From Ochromonas danica (lineage: Eukaryota; Sar; Chrysophyceae; Chromulinales; Chromulinaceae): a stretch of 64,000 nucleotides of DNA. The notes under the pieces were generated by a model. That model was not told the origin of the DNA and did no database searches. It saw nothing but the letters and a program-made list of their open reading frames with translations. The translations under genes were made by a program, and so were the position numbers. The stretch's first letter is position 1. Each line of letters begins with the position of its first letter. The stretch spans positions 1 to 64,000 of the forward strand of contig VKHL01000154.1 of assembly GCA_015146655.1 (NCBI GenBank), read 5' to 3'. Shown here piece after piece: positions 46,993 through 56,199 of the stretch.

Positions 46993-48375
46993 CTAGTTAA
47001 TTGAAGCAGGACTCGTTTGACCACGTGGCCGGCCTGTGGGTCTATTCTGGGGCTGAACGTTGCCATGCAGCGAGACATCAGGACAACGTTCAATTTCCTG
47101 TGCAGGCCAAACTAACTGACAAAACTTGGCAACAAAGTGAAGCAGGATAATCCAAACGGAGACTAATAATCCAGAAAATGTCCCTGCAGAGCCATATCTC
47201 AATAGTCGCTGTGCTAAGGAAGGTCGTCTGGAGGTGGCAATATTGCTGTAGACCACTTCCGTTCGACGACAAACATCAAACCAACTGTACATATTCTTCA
47301 CTCGCTCATGAAGCTCCATAGGATGAACTCGTCTACAAATACTAATACCTTGCACTACAGCATCTGCTATGGACTCTACCACAGGCTCTGCAAAGGAGAT
47401 CATAGAAGAAGGAAGTACTTCTGGAACTCCACCTACTTTAGTGGAAACCACATACAGTCCACATGATGCTGCTTCCAATAAAGCAATACAAAATGACTCT
47501 GTAAGACTACAGTTTAAGAAAATGTGACCTCTTACTAAGACATCACGAACACGATGATGTGGAACAGCTCCCAGTAATTCCATGCGATCGTGTAGTTGAT
47601 AGCGTTCACGCATTTCTTCTAATAACAACAGCTTATTACCATCTCCACCAATAATAAAATGTGCATTATGAACTCTTGAACATACTAAAGGAATCACTTT
47701 AACAAGAAGATCAATCCCCTTACGATAGACTAGTCGACTTAAGATGACAATGTTCACAGTATGTAAAGGATAGCGACGGGATGGATCCGGTGTAAACTTA
47801 GTTGGATCCACTGCATTAGGGATAGTAGAAATTAGACTAGGATGTAGTCGAGCACGTAAGGAAAGGTTCTCACGACAAGAATTAGAGACACAAATGACAT
47901 GATCAATGTCTGACAAAGTCATTTCCAGGACTTTGTTAATATGAATACTAGCAATGTCATCAAACCCAAAGAGACTATGATCTGTATAACAAGTACGATA
48001 TCCTAATGTTCTTGCATAAACTAAACATTCATTCGTCATAGGTGAAACACTTTGATGTCCATGTACAATTGTTATCCGTTCACGTAACAGGATATATCGG
48101 AAAAGTGGGAAAAAGGCAAAGAAAGTAGGGAAAATGACTTGATCATAGATGACGGTAAGAGGTAGATAATAGACTTTAAGTCCATTGGTCATGTAGCGAA
48201 TGCCTTGTCGATCACCATATTTGTGTGTGATGACAATGACTTTGTGTCCACGTTGTAATAGACATTGTGAAAGACACCAAATATGAGTCTCAACACCACC
48301 CATATTTGGATAGAAGAAATCAGATACCATACAAATACGATGACGTAGACGATTAGTACGTTTCTCTTTCATCAT
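46993..48375 (-). CDS. PIGA: PIGA, catalytic GlcNAc transferase subunit of GPI anchor synthesis
   Basis: Single-exon, full-length 460-residue GT4 glycosyltransferase. It transfers GlcNAc from UDP-GlcNAc to phosphatidylinositol on the cytosolic face of the ER, the first step of GPI-anchor synthesis. Diagnostic blocks are SDFFYPNMGGVETH (N-terminal glycine-rich loop), VHGHQSVSPM, YTDHSLFGFDD, LSRLVYRKGIDLL, FIIGGDGNKLLLLEEMRE and the EX7E-type element ESFCIALLEAASCG followed by STKVGGVPEVLP. A C-terminal membrane segment (about 410-430, LLVSVWIILLHFVAKF) anchors it, as in animals and yeast. The gene is divergent to DRC1 with a 189-nt gap that holds one TTAACTTAAG element. Confidence 0.96.
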   Translation of the reverse strand: MMKEKRTNRLRHRICMVSDFFYPNMGGVETHIWCLSQCLLQRGHKVIVITHKYGDRQGIRYMTNGLKVYYLPLTVIYDQVIFPTFFAFFPLFRYILLRERITIVHGHQSVSPMTNECLVYARTLGYRTCYTDHSLFGFDDIASIHINKVLEMTLSDIDHVICVSNSCRENLSLRARLHPSLISTIPNAVDPTKFTPDPSRRYPLHTVNIVILSRLVYRKGIDLLVKVIPLVCSRVHNAHFIIGGDGNKLLLLEEMRERYQLHDRMELLGAVPHHRVRDVLVRGHIFLNCSLTESFCIALLEAASCGLYVVSTKVGGVPEVLPSSMISFAEPVVESIADAVVQGISICRRVHPMELHERVKNMYSWFDVCRRTEVVYSNIATSRRPSLAQRLLRYGSAGTFSGLLVSVWIILLHFVAKFCQLVWPAQEIERCPDVSLHGNVQPQNRPTGRPRGQTSPASIN

Positions 48376-48436
48376 GATTTCGATTTGATTCTAAATTTAC
48401 TGACTTGTTGAAAATATGATGATGAGGCCAATTTCT

Positions 48437-48446
48437 CTTAAGTTAA
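48437..48446 (-). promoter_or_regulatory. TTAACTTAAG promoter element (reverse)
   Basis: Exact copy, 62 nt upstream of the PIGA start and 119 nt upstream of the DRC1 start, inside their shared promoter. It may serve one or both. Confidence 0.5.
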
Positions 48447-48564
48447 CACAACGCGTTTGTATAAATAAAACAGCTTCTAAGTTACCGTTTCACCTCTGTC
48501 TTTTGTTGGTTTTGTTGTTTTGTTGGCACTCTGTTGATTTGATTTAAATATCCACCATTGTAAA

Positions 48565-50892
48565 ATGTCAGGTAATATGGATGAATATGGTAATAGTAAT
48601 GCACTTGCTGATAAAGAAGAACGTAAGCGATTACGTAAGATGCGATTAGAAAAATCAAATCCAAATAATGAAGAAGCGGGTGTCGAGGAATCTGTCAAGA
48701 AAGATCATGCTAGTGTGATTACAGGACAACAACAAGTTGATGACAGTCTACTATTACTTGATCAACGTAAGATCAGTGGTCTGAAAGAAGTCACTTCTTA
48801 TCGTGTTAATACGAATGATCGTGAATCACTTCGTCGTGTGGAAGATGAAGAAGTCAAGAAAAACCGTTTAGCCAAACTACAACAAGAAGCACTTACTTCA
48901 GCTAAGGCCAATGCTGCCATTGAAATGAAATGGGCTGAACTACTAGACAAGGAGATCCCGCAAGAGCTTCACCATGAAATTCAACTTCAAATGGCTGCAT
49001 GTAATGCCATCATTAAGAGCAAAGACGACCTCATCGCTGACTTTCAACAACAGCTACGCGCTAAAGATGAGGAATATGTCAAAACCTTAGGCATGCATGC
49101 TGATGATATTGATGAGCTCTTGGCTAAGATTCGCAAGGAATTCGAGCAATTACGTGATGAATACGACAAAGCGTTGGATGACATCGAAGCTGCCTATCTC
49201 AATGAGAGAGAACGCATTATTGAAGAGCATACTGCAGAGATTGATAGTATGTTTGAACAACGTCGTAATAAGGAAGTAAACTATAAGGAAATGAAACAGA
49301 AGACAGAGGAACACTATCAGAAGGAAGTGGAAGACCTCATCACACGTGGTGCTGATCAATACAACAAGCTGAAGATTGAATTAGAGATGAATATTCAAGC
49401 ATTGAAGCAACAATTGGAAGAGATTAGAGCCACTTATCAGCTAAATACGGAGAAGTTAGACTATAACTACCGCGTCTTAACGGAGCTTGATGTTGAAAAG
49501 AATGCCGAGCTAGCACGATACAAGCGAAGACTCAACAAGCTCAAAGCTCAACTCAACACACTTGTTACAAAGTTCACTGAGATGGAAGCAAGTGAGAGTA
49601 AGACGAATAATGACTTGACAGAGGATTATCGTGGACTGACATTGAAGTATAAAGACCTCCAGGCCAAATTCCGTCATTTTGAGATTGCAGACACAACCAA
49701 GTATGATGAAGTATGGACATTGCATGAGGAAGAAGTCAAAGATTTGGTAGACCAGTTGTTGAAAGCAGATAAGATCATCACAGAGCAAATGCTGGGATGG
49801 CACTGGAAGTCTCCAGACATTGCAGCTCTGCAAAAGGTTCTGGGCAGGCAAGGTGGTCTTGGTCTTGCAGCACAGGGTGCACCCAATGCTCCTGGTGGAG
49901 CTGATAACAACGCACCACCACAAGGTGAAGGAAAGGATGAGGAATACCCTGAGGGAGCTGGGCCAGGGGATGAAGAGGAAGAAGCTGCCGCGGCGAAAAG
50001 CGCAAAAGCTGCCCGCAAAGTGGCTGGCTTCCGTGTACGTGCTGTGCTGAAGGTCTTAGCCACAGAGGCTGGCTTCATGATTAATCCTCTCGTCACTCAG
50101 AGCTTAGAGAATCTACCTGATGAAGAGGCTGATCTATCTCAGGCAGAGACAATGTTAAAGGCATTGGGCATCAAGAGTGAAGAGAAACTCAACACTCTGG
50201 TGAGTTACTTCTTTAAAGAAAAAGTGGATGAAAATCAAGATTTAGAGAACAGTTTTGAAGAAGAAGGAGATTTCGAGAATGAACTGGCTCTTCTATTAAG
50301 GAATCCTCCTGAAGAGGTTGCTCAACTAAGAGATATGATTCGCCCAGAGGATGTGATTTCAGCAGTTCAAGCCTACATTGAGGACATGTCCGTTGAAGCA
50401 GGACCAGTTAATGTCTCCTCAGCAGTGAGTGGAGGAACTAAAGTGACTCAAGAAGAGATTCGTATTGCACAAAAGCGTTTGGCAAGCATGAGGAATTATT
50501 GGAACCAGCTCTCCCAAGTGGTCAGTGATGATTCGGTGACCGTTTGGAGGCAGTTAGAAGGTGAATATCAGCGTTTACGAGAACTGTTACATAAAAGAGC
50601 AGCAGCTATCGATGAAGTGGATGCCTTGACCCAACAGAATGCCGAGTTAAAACGTTTGCTCAACCATTATCTGGGAGATGCGGTGACAAACACTGCATTC
50701 AAGATTCCTCCAGCACAAGTGATGAAGGTTCGTGATATCTCCAAGGTGAAGGCATCCACTCAAGCTGCGTTAGCAGCTTTGAATAGTCCTGGCTTGATGA
50801 AAGGCAGTCTCACCAGTGGCTCGATGACTCTTGGCAAATCCCTGGGACTTGGTCGCCAAAGCAAGAGAGACACATTTTCCAAAACATCTTAG
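48565..50892 (+). CDS. DRC1: Dynein regulatory complex subunit 1 (nexin-link axonemal protein)
   Basis: Single-exon 775-residue, strongly coiled-coil axonemal protein. Recognisable DRC1 (CCDC164) blocks include EERKRLRKMRLE, the region VEDEEVKKNRLAKLQQEA, then LDKEIPQELHHEIQLQMAAC, and AKIRKEFEQLRDEYDKALD. The segment EVWTLHEEEVKDLVDQLLKA precedes GWHWKSPDI, also typical. A Pro/Gly/Ala-rich linker lies near residues 430-480. DRC1 anchors the nexin-dynein regulatory complex between outer doublets and is needed for motility. Its presence implies that the organism makes a motile 9+2 flagellum at some life stage. No intron despite the length. Confidence 0.93.
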   Translation: MSGNMDEYGNSNALADKEERKRLRKMRLEKSNPNNEEAGVEESVKKDHASVITGQQQVDDSLLLLDQRKISGLKEVTSYRVNTNDRESLRRVEDEEVKKNRLAKLQQEALTSAKANAAIEMKWAELLDKEIPQELHHEIQLQMAACNAIIKSKDDLIADFQQQLRAKDEEYVKTLGMHADDIDELLAKIRKEFEQLRDEYDKALDDIEAAYLNERERIIEEHTAEIDSMFEQRRNKEVNYKEMKQKTEEHYQKEVEDLITRGADQYNKLKIELEMNIQALKQQLEEIRATYQLNTEKLDYNYRVLTELDVEKNAELARYKRRLNKLKAQLNTLVTKFTEMEASESKTNNDLTEDYRGLTLKYKDLQAKFRHFEIADTTKYDEVWTLHEEEVKDLVDQLLKADKIITEQMLGWHWKSPDIAALQKVLGRQGGLGLAAQGAPNAPGGADNNAPPQGEGKDEEYPEGAGPGDEEEEAAAAKSAKAARKVAGFRVRAVLKVLATEAGFMINPLVTQSLENLPDEEADLSQAETMLKALGIKSEEKLNTLVSYFFKEKVDENQDLENSFEEEGDFENELALLLRNPPEEVAQLRDMIRPEDVISAVQAYIEDMSVEAGPVNVSSAVSGGTKVTQEEIRIAQKRLASMRNYWNQLSQVVSDDSVTVWRQLEGEYQRLRELLHKRAAAIDEVDALTQQNAELKRLLNHYLGDAVTNTAFKIPPAQVMKVRDISKVKASTQAALAALNSPGLMKGSLTSGSMTLGKSLGLGRQSKRDTFSKTS

Positions 50893-51230
50893 CCCCAGAC
50901 TACTCCACCAACAACTTTAAGACATTCGCTACACTGTATGAATGAATGCTACCATATGGTAATACTAAGATAAGGATCCTAAAGAGCTTGACCTTCGAGT
51001 CTTGTTAGTTATTAATTGAACTTCACTCATCTTACTGTTTGACCTTGACCACTCCATTTAGTTAACATCGTGTCAATTGATTTATCACACTAATAAAACT
51101 AAATTCCTGGTTCAAGGAGAATGTCAATTAGATTAATATGGACATATATTTATGTCCATAAATATGGACTGTATGTATCACCTACAGTATGATGCTAGTA
51201 GGTAGTGTACCTTTAATTGGATAATGGGAA
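50893..51230. other. Convergent intergenic region with hairpin
   Basis: Between DRC1 and nitronate monooxygenase, both ending here. It includes a perfect 10-bp inverted repeat (51137-51160). No gene supported. Confidence 0.5.
51137..51160. repeat. Perfect inverted repeat (hairpin)
   Basis: TATGGACATA, a 4-nt TATT loop, then TATGTCCATA. A further partial copy (ATATGGAC) follows at once. Its place between two convergent 3' ends suggests 3'-end or termination signalling, or a remnant of a small inverted-repeat element. Confidence 0.6.
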
Positions 51231-52502
51231 CTACTGGTCCTTCACCACTGCTCCTCGAAGACTCTGGATGACTTCCTTCAGCTCACTATCAAGCAAAGAC
51301 ACCAGTTCTGCTGCTGGCAATTCTCGAGCGAGTGTGGCCGCTTGTCCTGCCCATTGAGCACCATAACCAAATTCACCTTTAGCCTTGGCTGCCATATGGA
51401 GTGCTTTGGCGGCATCATAAGCAATGGGATAGTCAGGAACTGGCGGGAAAGACTTCGTGTCAGCAAGCTCTGTAAAGTGATTTACCAAAGAACGCGCAGT
51501 GCGACCAGAGATAGCCTTTATGAGAGTTGTGTGTTGTTGTTGTTGAGCGGAGTTATTCCGAAGAATAGCCTGGCGATAGCCTTCATCGATCGATGATTCA
51601 GGACATGCTACAAACGCTGTACCAAGTTGAGCAGCTTGGGCACCAAGTGCAAGAACAGCAGCAATACCAGCACCATCCATGATCCCCCCAGTAGCAATCA
51701 CTGGTATCTTGACTTCCCGTACCAACAAGCGGGTGAGGGCTAATGTGCTGAGTTGATCATCACGTGCCATGGGATCAAATATCCCGCGATGACCACCAGC
51801 CTCAATACCTTGAGCAATAATCGCATCCAATCCAGACTTTTCGATCTCACGTGCTTCTTCAAGGCAAGTTGCACTGGCAATCAGGTGAATACCAGCTGCA
51901 TGCAATTGGTGGATAACTTCTGCTGAAGGAAGACCAAAATGAAAGCTCACGACTGCTGGTCTCTCCTCTAGAAGTACTTTAACCATCTCACCATCCACAA
52001 GGAAGCTCTTATAAATCTCATGCAGTGAATCAGGTGGTGTAGCGCCATAGCGTTCAAAAACTGGTGCAAGCCATTGACACCATTCTCGCTCTATCATCTC
52101 ATTGGAGATGGCAGGGCGATGACAGAATACATTGACATTGAATGGCTTATCAGTCAGCTTTCGCGTATCAGCAATCGTCTTCCGCGCTGTCTGTGCATTC
52201 ATGGCACCAACTCCCAGTGACCCCAGCCCTCCAGCATTGGATACAGCAGCAGCTAGAATAGGTGTGCTAACACCTGCCATAGGGGCTTGAATGATGGGCT
52301 TGGTAATGCCTAAGAGAGGTAGCAAAGACTGCTGTCTTCCACTGTCTTTGTGTGAGGTGGTGGCTGCATCTGCTGCTACATGATGGAGAGACGTAGTGGG
52401 CTTGGTCTCTCGACGATAATGACGAATTGTCATCATCATCACTGTATTCTTGATCTTCATATATATATATTGTATATATCCTCTATTAGCCGTTTTCACC
52501 AC
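51231..52502 (-). CDS. Nitronate monooxygenase (2-nitropropane dioxygenase family)
   Basis: Single-exon 423-residue FMN-dependent TIM-barrel enzyme that oxidises nitronates such as propionate-3-nitronate. Residues 1-60 are a variable leader (MKIKNTVMMMTIRHYRRE), possibly mitochondrial. The barrel starts IQAPMAGVSTPILAAAVSNA. Further class marks are LGVGAMNAQTARK, FNVNVFCHRPAIS, VSFHFGLPS and the catalytic-loop block IAQGIEAGGHRGIFD, followed by IPVIATGGIMDG and ALGAQAAQLGTAFVACPES (FMN phosphate site). The sequence looks bacterial in style, and introns are absent, unlike most neighbours, which may reflect gene transfer from bacteria. Two promoter elements lie 72 and 95 nt upstream. Confidence 0.92.
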   Translation of the reverse strand: MVKTANRGYIQYIYMKIKNTVMMMTIRHYRRETKPTTSLHHVAADAATTSHKDSGRQQSLLPLLGITKPIIQAPMAGVSTPILAAAVSNAGGLGSLGVGAMNAQTARKTIADTRKLTDKPFNVNVFCHRPAISNEMIEREWCQWLAPVFERYGATPPDSLHEIYKSFLVDGEMVKVLLEERPAVVSFHFGLPSAEVIHQLHAAGIHLIASATCLEEAREIEKSGLDAIIAQGIEAGGHRGIFDPMARDDQLSTLALTRLLVREVKIPVIATGGIMDGAGIAAVLALGAQAAQLGTAFVACPESSIDEGYRQAILRNNSAQQQQHTTLIKAISGRTARSLVNHFTELADTKSFPPVPDYPIAYDAAKALHMAAKAKGEFGYGAQWAGQAATLARELPAAELVSLLDSELKEVIQSLRGAVVKDQ

Positions 52503-52526
52503 TTTGGAAAGCGCACTCGATAATTC

Positions 52527-52540
52527 AATTCAATTGAATT
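52527..52540. promoter_or_regulatory. Perfect 14-bp palindrome in NMO promoter
   Basis: AATTCAATTGAATT reads the same on both strands and sits 25 nt upstream of the nitronate monooxygenase start, beside the two TTAACTTAAG copies. A dimeric factor site is possible; simple AT-rich sequence is the alternative. Confidence 0.35.
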
Positions 52541-52573
52541 ATTCCGAATCTGAATTCAACATGATCCTTCTCC

Positions 52574-52606
52574 TTAACTTAAGATAAACCGACTCCTTAA
52601 CTTAAG
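52574..52606 (+). promoter_or_regulatory. Tandem TTAACTTAAG promoter elements
   Basis: Two exact copies (52574-52583 and 52597-52606), 23 nt apart, each preceded by CTCC. They are 72 and 95 nt upstream of the nitronate monooxygenase start and just past the 3' end of the AAA gene. Confidence 0.55.
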
Positions 52607-52643
52607 AAGTGCATAACAAAGCTACAGTAGTCTTTCCGCCAGG

Positions 52644-54267
52644 TCAGTCTTCATCCCAGTCTTCCATCTCCTCGTAGTCTTGCTCATCAGAGGATGGGAA
52701 TGAAGATGGGTATTGGGGAGGCGAAGGTTGATCAGAATAGGATCCATAAGCTCTAGAAGTCCACGAGGTTGGGTAGAAAGTCTCCAACACCTTTCGCACA
52801 TCCTGTACAATCCCAAACACAGAACAGCAGCAGTACAGATCAAGTCAATGAATGAACTCATACCAAAGGGACGGTTAACTAACCTGTGAAAGCAAAGGAC
52901 GTGCTTTGGGTTCTAACGCACCAGTTCCAGTTCCGGAAGGTTGTTTTTGTCTCGACTCTTTCTCCATCTGTCTCACAGCAGCCTTGCAGACCATTGCAAT
53001 GTCACTGCTAGCATAGCCTTCAGTCAGACGACTACAAAGAGAAAAGTCGAAACCTTTCTCCTTCGGCACAGATGCCAGCGCTTTACGAAAGATATCCAAG
53101 CGGGATTCTTCATCAGGTAGGCTGAGCAGGAAGCTTCTTTCAAAGCGTCGCTGTACTGCAGGATCCAAGTCTTGGGGGCGGTTCGTTGCCCCTATTATTA
53201 GCACATCCGCCTCAGTAGTGGCTAATCCATCCCAAAGCTGCATAACTGCACACCACAAACATTTCAAGCAAATGAGTCCACGCAACGTGTTTAGAGTCTT
53301 TCCACACTAACATTCTGTCTTGAGATGTCTTTCCACAGCACAATCATCGGCAAAGCGGGAGCGAAAAAGAGCATCTATTTCATCGACAAAGATCACCATA
53401 GGCTGCATTTTGCGGGCCAAAGTAAATAAAGCCTATAAGACACAACAAAAGTCAGTTTTCTGAGACTTAGGAGATAGAGATGATGCCTACATGAATTAGC
53501 TGGGACGTCTCGCCTACATACTTCCTAAGCAGCAAAGAAGGTGTAATTCGAATCAAGGGTACATCGATCTTCTTACACAGAGCGTTGATCAACATAGACT
53601 TCCCTAACAGCCAAGCCAACAACCATTGGTGTCACCACAGAGGAAATGAGAATAAGGTGATATTGTACTAACCACAACCAGGAGGCCCAAAGAATAATAT
53701 ACTGCGAATATGAGTAAAGATCCTTCCTTTTCCTTGGCGCATGGATTCCCAATGTTCTTCAGAGTAGTCCAGCAAGTCGAGCAGGCGGTGTTTCATCATG
53801 GACATGCCACCCACTGCCCGCCAGTCCTCCACAATGCCACTTGGAAGGATAAGAGAGCTTGCTAGCTCTAATTCATTGTGAGTCAACGTCACGTTTGCTT
53901 GAAGATAACGCGAGAAATTGCCAGGCAGGCTATCTGTTAATGTGGCAGAGGGATTGGCCGTCTTGTTCCAAATCTCCTCCACAGCTGCCTTCACTCCCCG
54001 AGCTACCAGTTGAAATGTGAGATAGGTTATAGACAGCGATACGATCTTATTTGCCAAGTTGGTTAGAACATCTCGCAGGTCGATGACTGTGGAATAGGAA
54101 GATGGAAATGGTGAAGGTGGTGGCGGGAGAGGAAGAGAAGGATTGCTATCCTCTTTCGCTTTTGGATTGACAAATACTCTTTTAAAAGGTGAGAAATCCA
54201 ATCCACCTGATGATAATGATAGTAATGAAATCAAACAAATATAAAACGCTGTCCTGCTGACTTTCAT
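52644..54267 (-). CDS. Msp1/ATAD1-like AAA ATPase with secretory-type leader (5 exons)
   Basis: Exons 53673-54267, 53491-53603, 53312-53432, 52884-53245 and 52644-52802 join in frame to 449 residues. A signal-like N-terminus (FYICLISLLSLSSGG then LDFSPFKRVF) precedes a second hydrophobic segment near 75-90. The AAA core starts about residue 145: Walker A GPPGCGKS spans the first splice, Walker B is VIFVDEID, sensor 1 is IGATNRPQDLD, and arginine fingers lie in QRRFERS. The block EFMQLWDGL, rebuilt by a splice, is typical of Msp1/ATAD1, which pull mislocalised tail-anchored proteins from outer membranes. An acidic C-tail (EEMEDWDED) is added. The leader points to a plastid or periplastid membrane rather than mitochondria. 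Confidence 0.8.
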
Positions 54268-54394
54268 CCTTTTCTTCGGGAAAAGTTTTCTTTCTCATCC
54301 AAACAGGTAAAATATGGTAAAAGCTGACTTTTGACACATTTGACATAAACATCAAGTACCATTATTCTCTGTCTAGATAGTTTTCCAATTAGAA

Positions 54395-54679
54395 ATGTCT
54401 GCTCAAAAGGAAAAGGAAGGAGAGCTTGCCATTGTATTGAGAGCCGTGGGTGAGGCACCTCAATTGAAGAAGAAGGAATTTACTGTGCCAGGAGAGAAAT
54501 CCCTCGTATATATTGAGACTGCCCTACGAGCCAAGCTGAAACAAGATCGAGCTCTATATCTCTATTGTGGCTCAGGTTTTGCTCCTACTCCAGAGCAGAA
54601 GTTAAAAGATCTTTTTGACTGCTTTCAGATCAATGGGTCGTTGGAGATAAAGTATGGTTTTCAAGAGACTTGGGGCTAG
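54395..54679 (+). CDS. ATG12: Autophagy ubiquitin-like protein ATG12
   Basis: 94-residue single-exon ubiquitin-fold protein, the length of the bare fold plus a short N-tail. The C-terminal half is diagnostic: YLYCGSGFAPTPEQKLKDLFDCF, quoted here in part as FAPTPEQKLKDLFDCF, and the chain ends ETWG, giving the exposed terminal glycine needed for E1-type activation by ATG7 and conjugation to ATG5. It acts with ATG5-ATG16 as the E3 for ATG8 lipidation. Divergent to the AAA gene with a 127-nt gap. Confidence 0.9.
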   Translation: MSAQKEKEGELAIVLRAVGEAPQLKKKEFTVPGEKSLVYIETALRAKLKQDRALYLYCGSGFAPTPEQKLKDLFDCFQINGSLEIKYGFQETWG

Positions 54680-55407
54680 ACTGGACCCCTTCGTAGTCGG
54701 GTTAGCAATTGAGTAGCACTCGACCCAGCTCCTGCTGACTATTCGAATCGCGGGCTGTCCATTACTAATGGCTAACGAAGTCGGCCGGCAGTCCTAGGGA
54801 GACAAGCCAGGGAGGCATTTCTTCCATATCACTGCGACGGATCTATCCACGGTTAAGAAGGTCAGATTGATCAAGGTGAACTGGGTGAAGCGGTCGTGCA
54901 AGTTACTCAATCTCGTGGAAAGAAAGTACAGATTGCTGCTTCAGATGCCTAACAATGTCCAGCTTTCGCCAGACTTAGAGCCACTATGGCCAAGCTGCTT
55001 AAACGTAAGCTGTTTCAAACACTGTGTAAACTCATTGATAAAATCATTAATAAATTTAGTCATCGTAACATGTTGTATCGAAACGATGCCCAGTATAATA
55101 GACAGAGAAATAACCCATTCAACTATTGAATCAGGGATTCGAGGTAAGATAGGTCAATAGAATAATAAATAGACTGGAAGAGAAAGGTGCAGAGGGACAT
55201 TATTCAGAAGGCCACACACAGCCAATAACAGAAAAGAAATAATGCATTGCTTCGTATCAAAAGTAGTATTGCAGCAAGTATCAACTTGTCTTCAAAAAAA
55301 TGTCAACCAGCATAATATATTTGATGTATTTTGGCAAAAAGAATTAATTTCTATGTTCCCACTAATTCAATGCATACTGTAGGTTGATATATTATAGCTC
55401 GGACTGT
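54680..55407. other. Intergenic with GC-rich block and possible decayed coding remnant
   Basis: From about 54680 to 54860 the sequence is notably more GC-rich than the flanks and includes complementary arms (CTTCGTAG... near 54690 and GCTAACGAAG at 54771-54780), so some secondary structure is possible. From about 54860 to 55130 one plus frame is open apart from one stop and reads protein-like, but I recognise no family. No tRNA cloverleaf could be drawn. Confidence 0.35.
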
Positions 55408-56199
55408 TTAAGTCGAAGTAGTAGTGGTGGTGGTGAGAAAAGCTGGAAAGGAAGTCATCGTCCAACCTCCAATTTTCACAATAGCCCCCTCGCTATTCAT
55501 AAAGAAGGACATCTTGATCTTAGCCTCTGCGTTTACAACTTGAAGAGGTCTTGGACCATGATAGACTGTGCCACCCACAGATGAAGAAGAAGCATAGGGA
55601 TAAATTAGACGAGTTGCTTTCATGCTTGCAAACATTTCAACAACATACATATCTTCATGATATAATCGAAGAATTTGACTACCCACAAGTAATAATGAGA
55701 AATCTGGATAAGGTGAACTAACAGCATCCATGAAGTTTGCAAATTCATTTGGACCTTTCATATAGGTCAATGAAACATTAATAACTGGACATCCATAAGA
55801 GATAACATCACAGTTAGAGCTTAAATATCGATTAAAGAAAGTTTGCATGTGTGTATAATTGTTCTGGTTGATAACATTGCAAAACATAGCAGAAAATACT
55901 CGACGAAGATCATCTTTCACCATTCGTGTGAAACTGGATCGAAAATGCTTTATATGTTGTGGTTGTTGTAAATGTTTGGTAGTTGATAGTTGTTCTTCTT
56001 GATGCTGTTTGTTGGCTCTCTTTCTTCTTCTTCTCTTTCTTGTCCTTGTGGTAATGTCACTTTGAAGAGAAGGTGTCGTCAGAGAATCTTCTGGAGATTT
56101 CTCATCATTTGACAGAAGGAAATCTAAGTCATCCAAAGAAGAATCAACTTCCCATAACAGCTCAAGCAAGTCCTCCTCTTCCATTACTTCATAAAGCAA
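55408..56199 (-). CDS. Unknown protein with basic region and possible NTF2-like fold
   Basis: Single-exon, 263 residues. The N-terminus is acidic and leucine-rich (MEEEDLLELLWEVDSSL), reminiscent of an activation region. A strongly basic run (TRTRKRRRRKRANKQ, about 52-66) may be a nuclear localisation or DNA-contact segment. The second half (about 95-250) mixes helix and strands, with SFFMNSEGAIVKIGGW near the end. This layout recalls NTF2/SnoaL-like domains found in many stramenopile regulatory proteins, but the match is weak. It ends with a run of threonines from an ACC repeat. Nuclear regulatory role is only a guess. Confidence 0.5.
   Translation of the reverse strand: MLYEVMEEEDLLELLWEVDSSLDDLDFLLSNDEKSPEDSLTTPSLQSDITTRTRKRRRRKRANKQHQEEQLSTTKHLQQPQHIKHFRSSFTRMVKDDLRRVFSAMFCNVINQNNYTHMQTFFNRYLSSNCDVISYGCPVINVSLTYMKGPNEFANFMDAVSSPYPDFSLLLVGSQILRLYHEDMYVVEMFASMKATRLIYPYASSSSVGGTVYHGPRPLQVVNAEAKIKMSFFMNSEGAIVKIGGWTMTSFPAFLTTTTTTST

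Noticed and set aside
49674-50096. 140-codon minus-strand frame
   Set aside because: Antisense of DRC1's low-complexity linker.
54745-54760. Possible tRNA because of ATTCGAATC
   Set aside because: No acceptor stem, D-arm or anticodon arm can be drawn around it.
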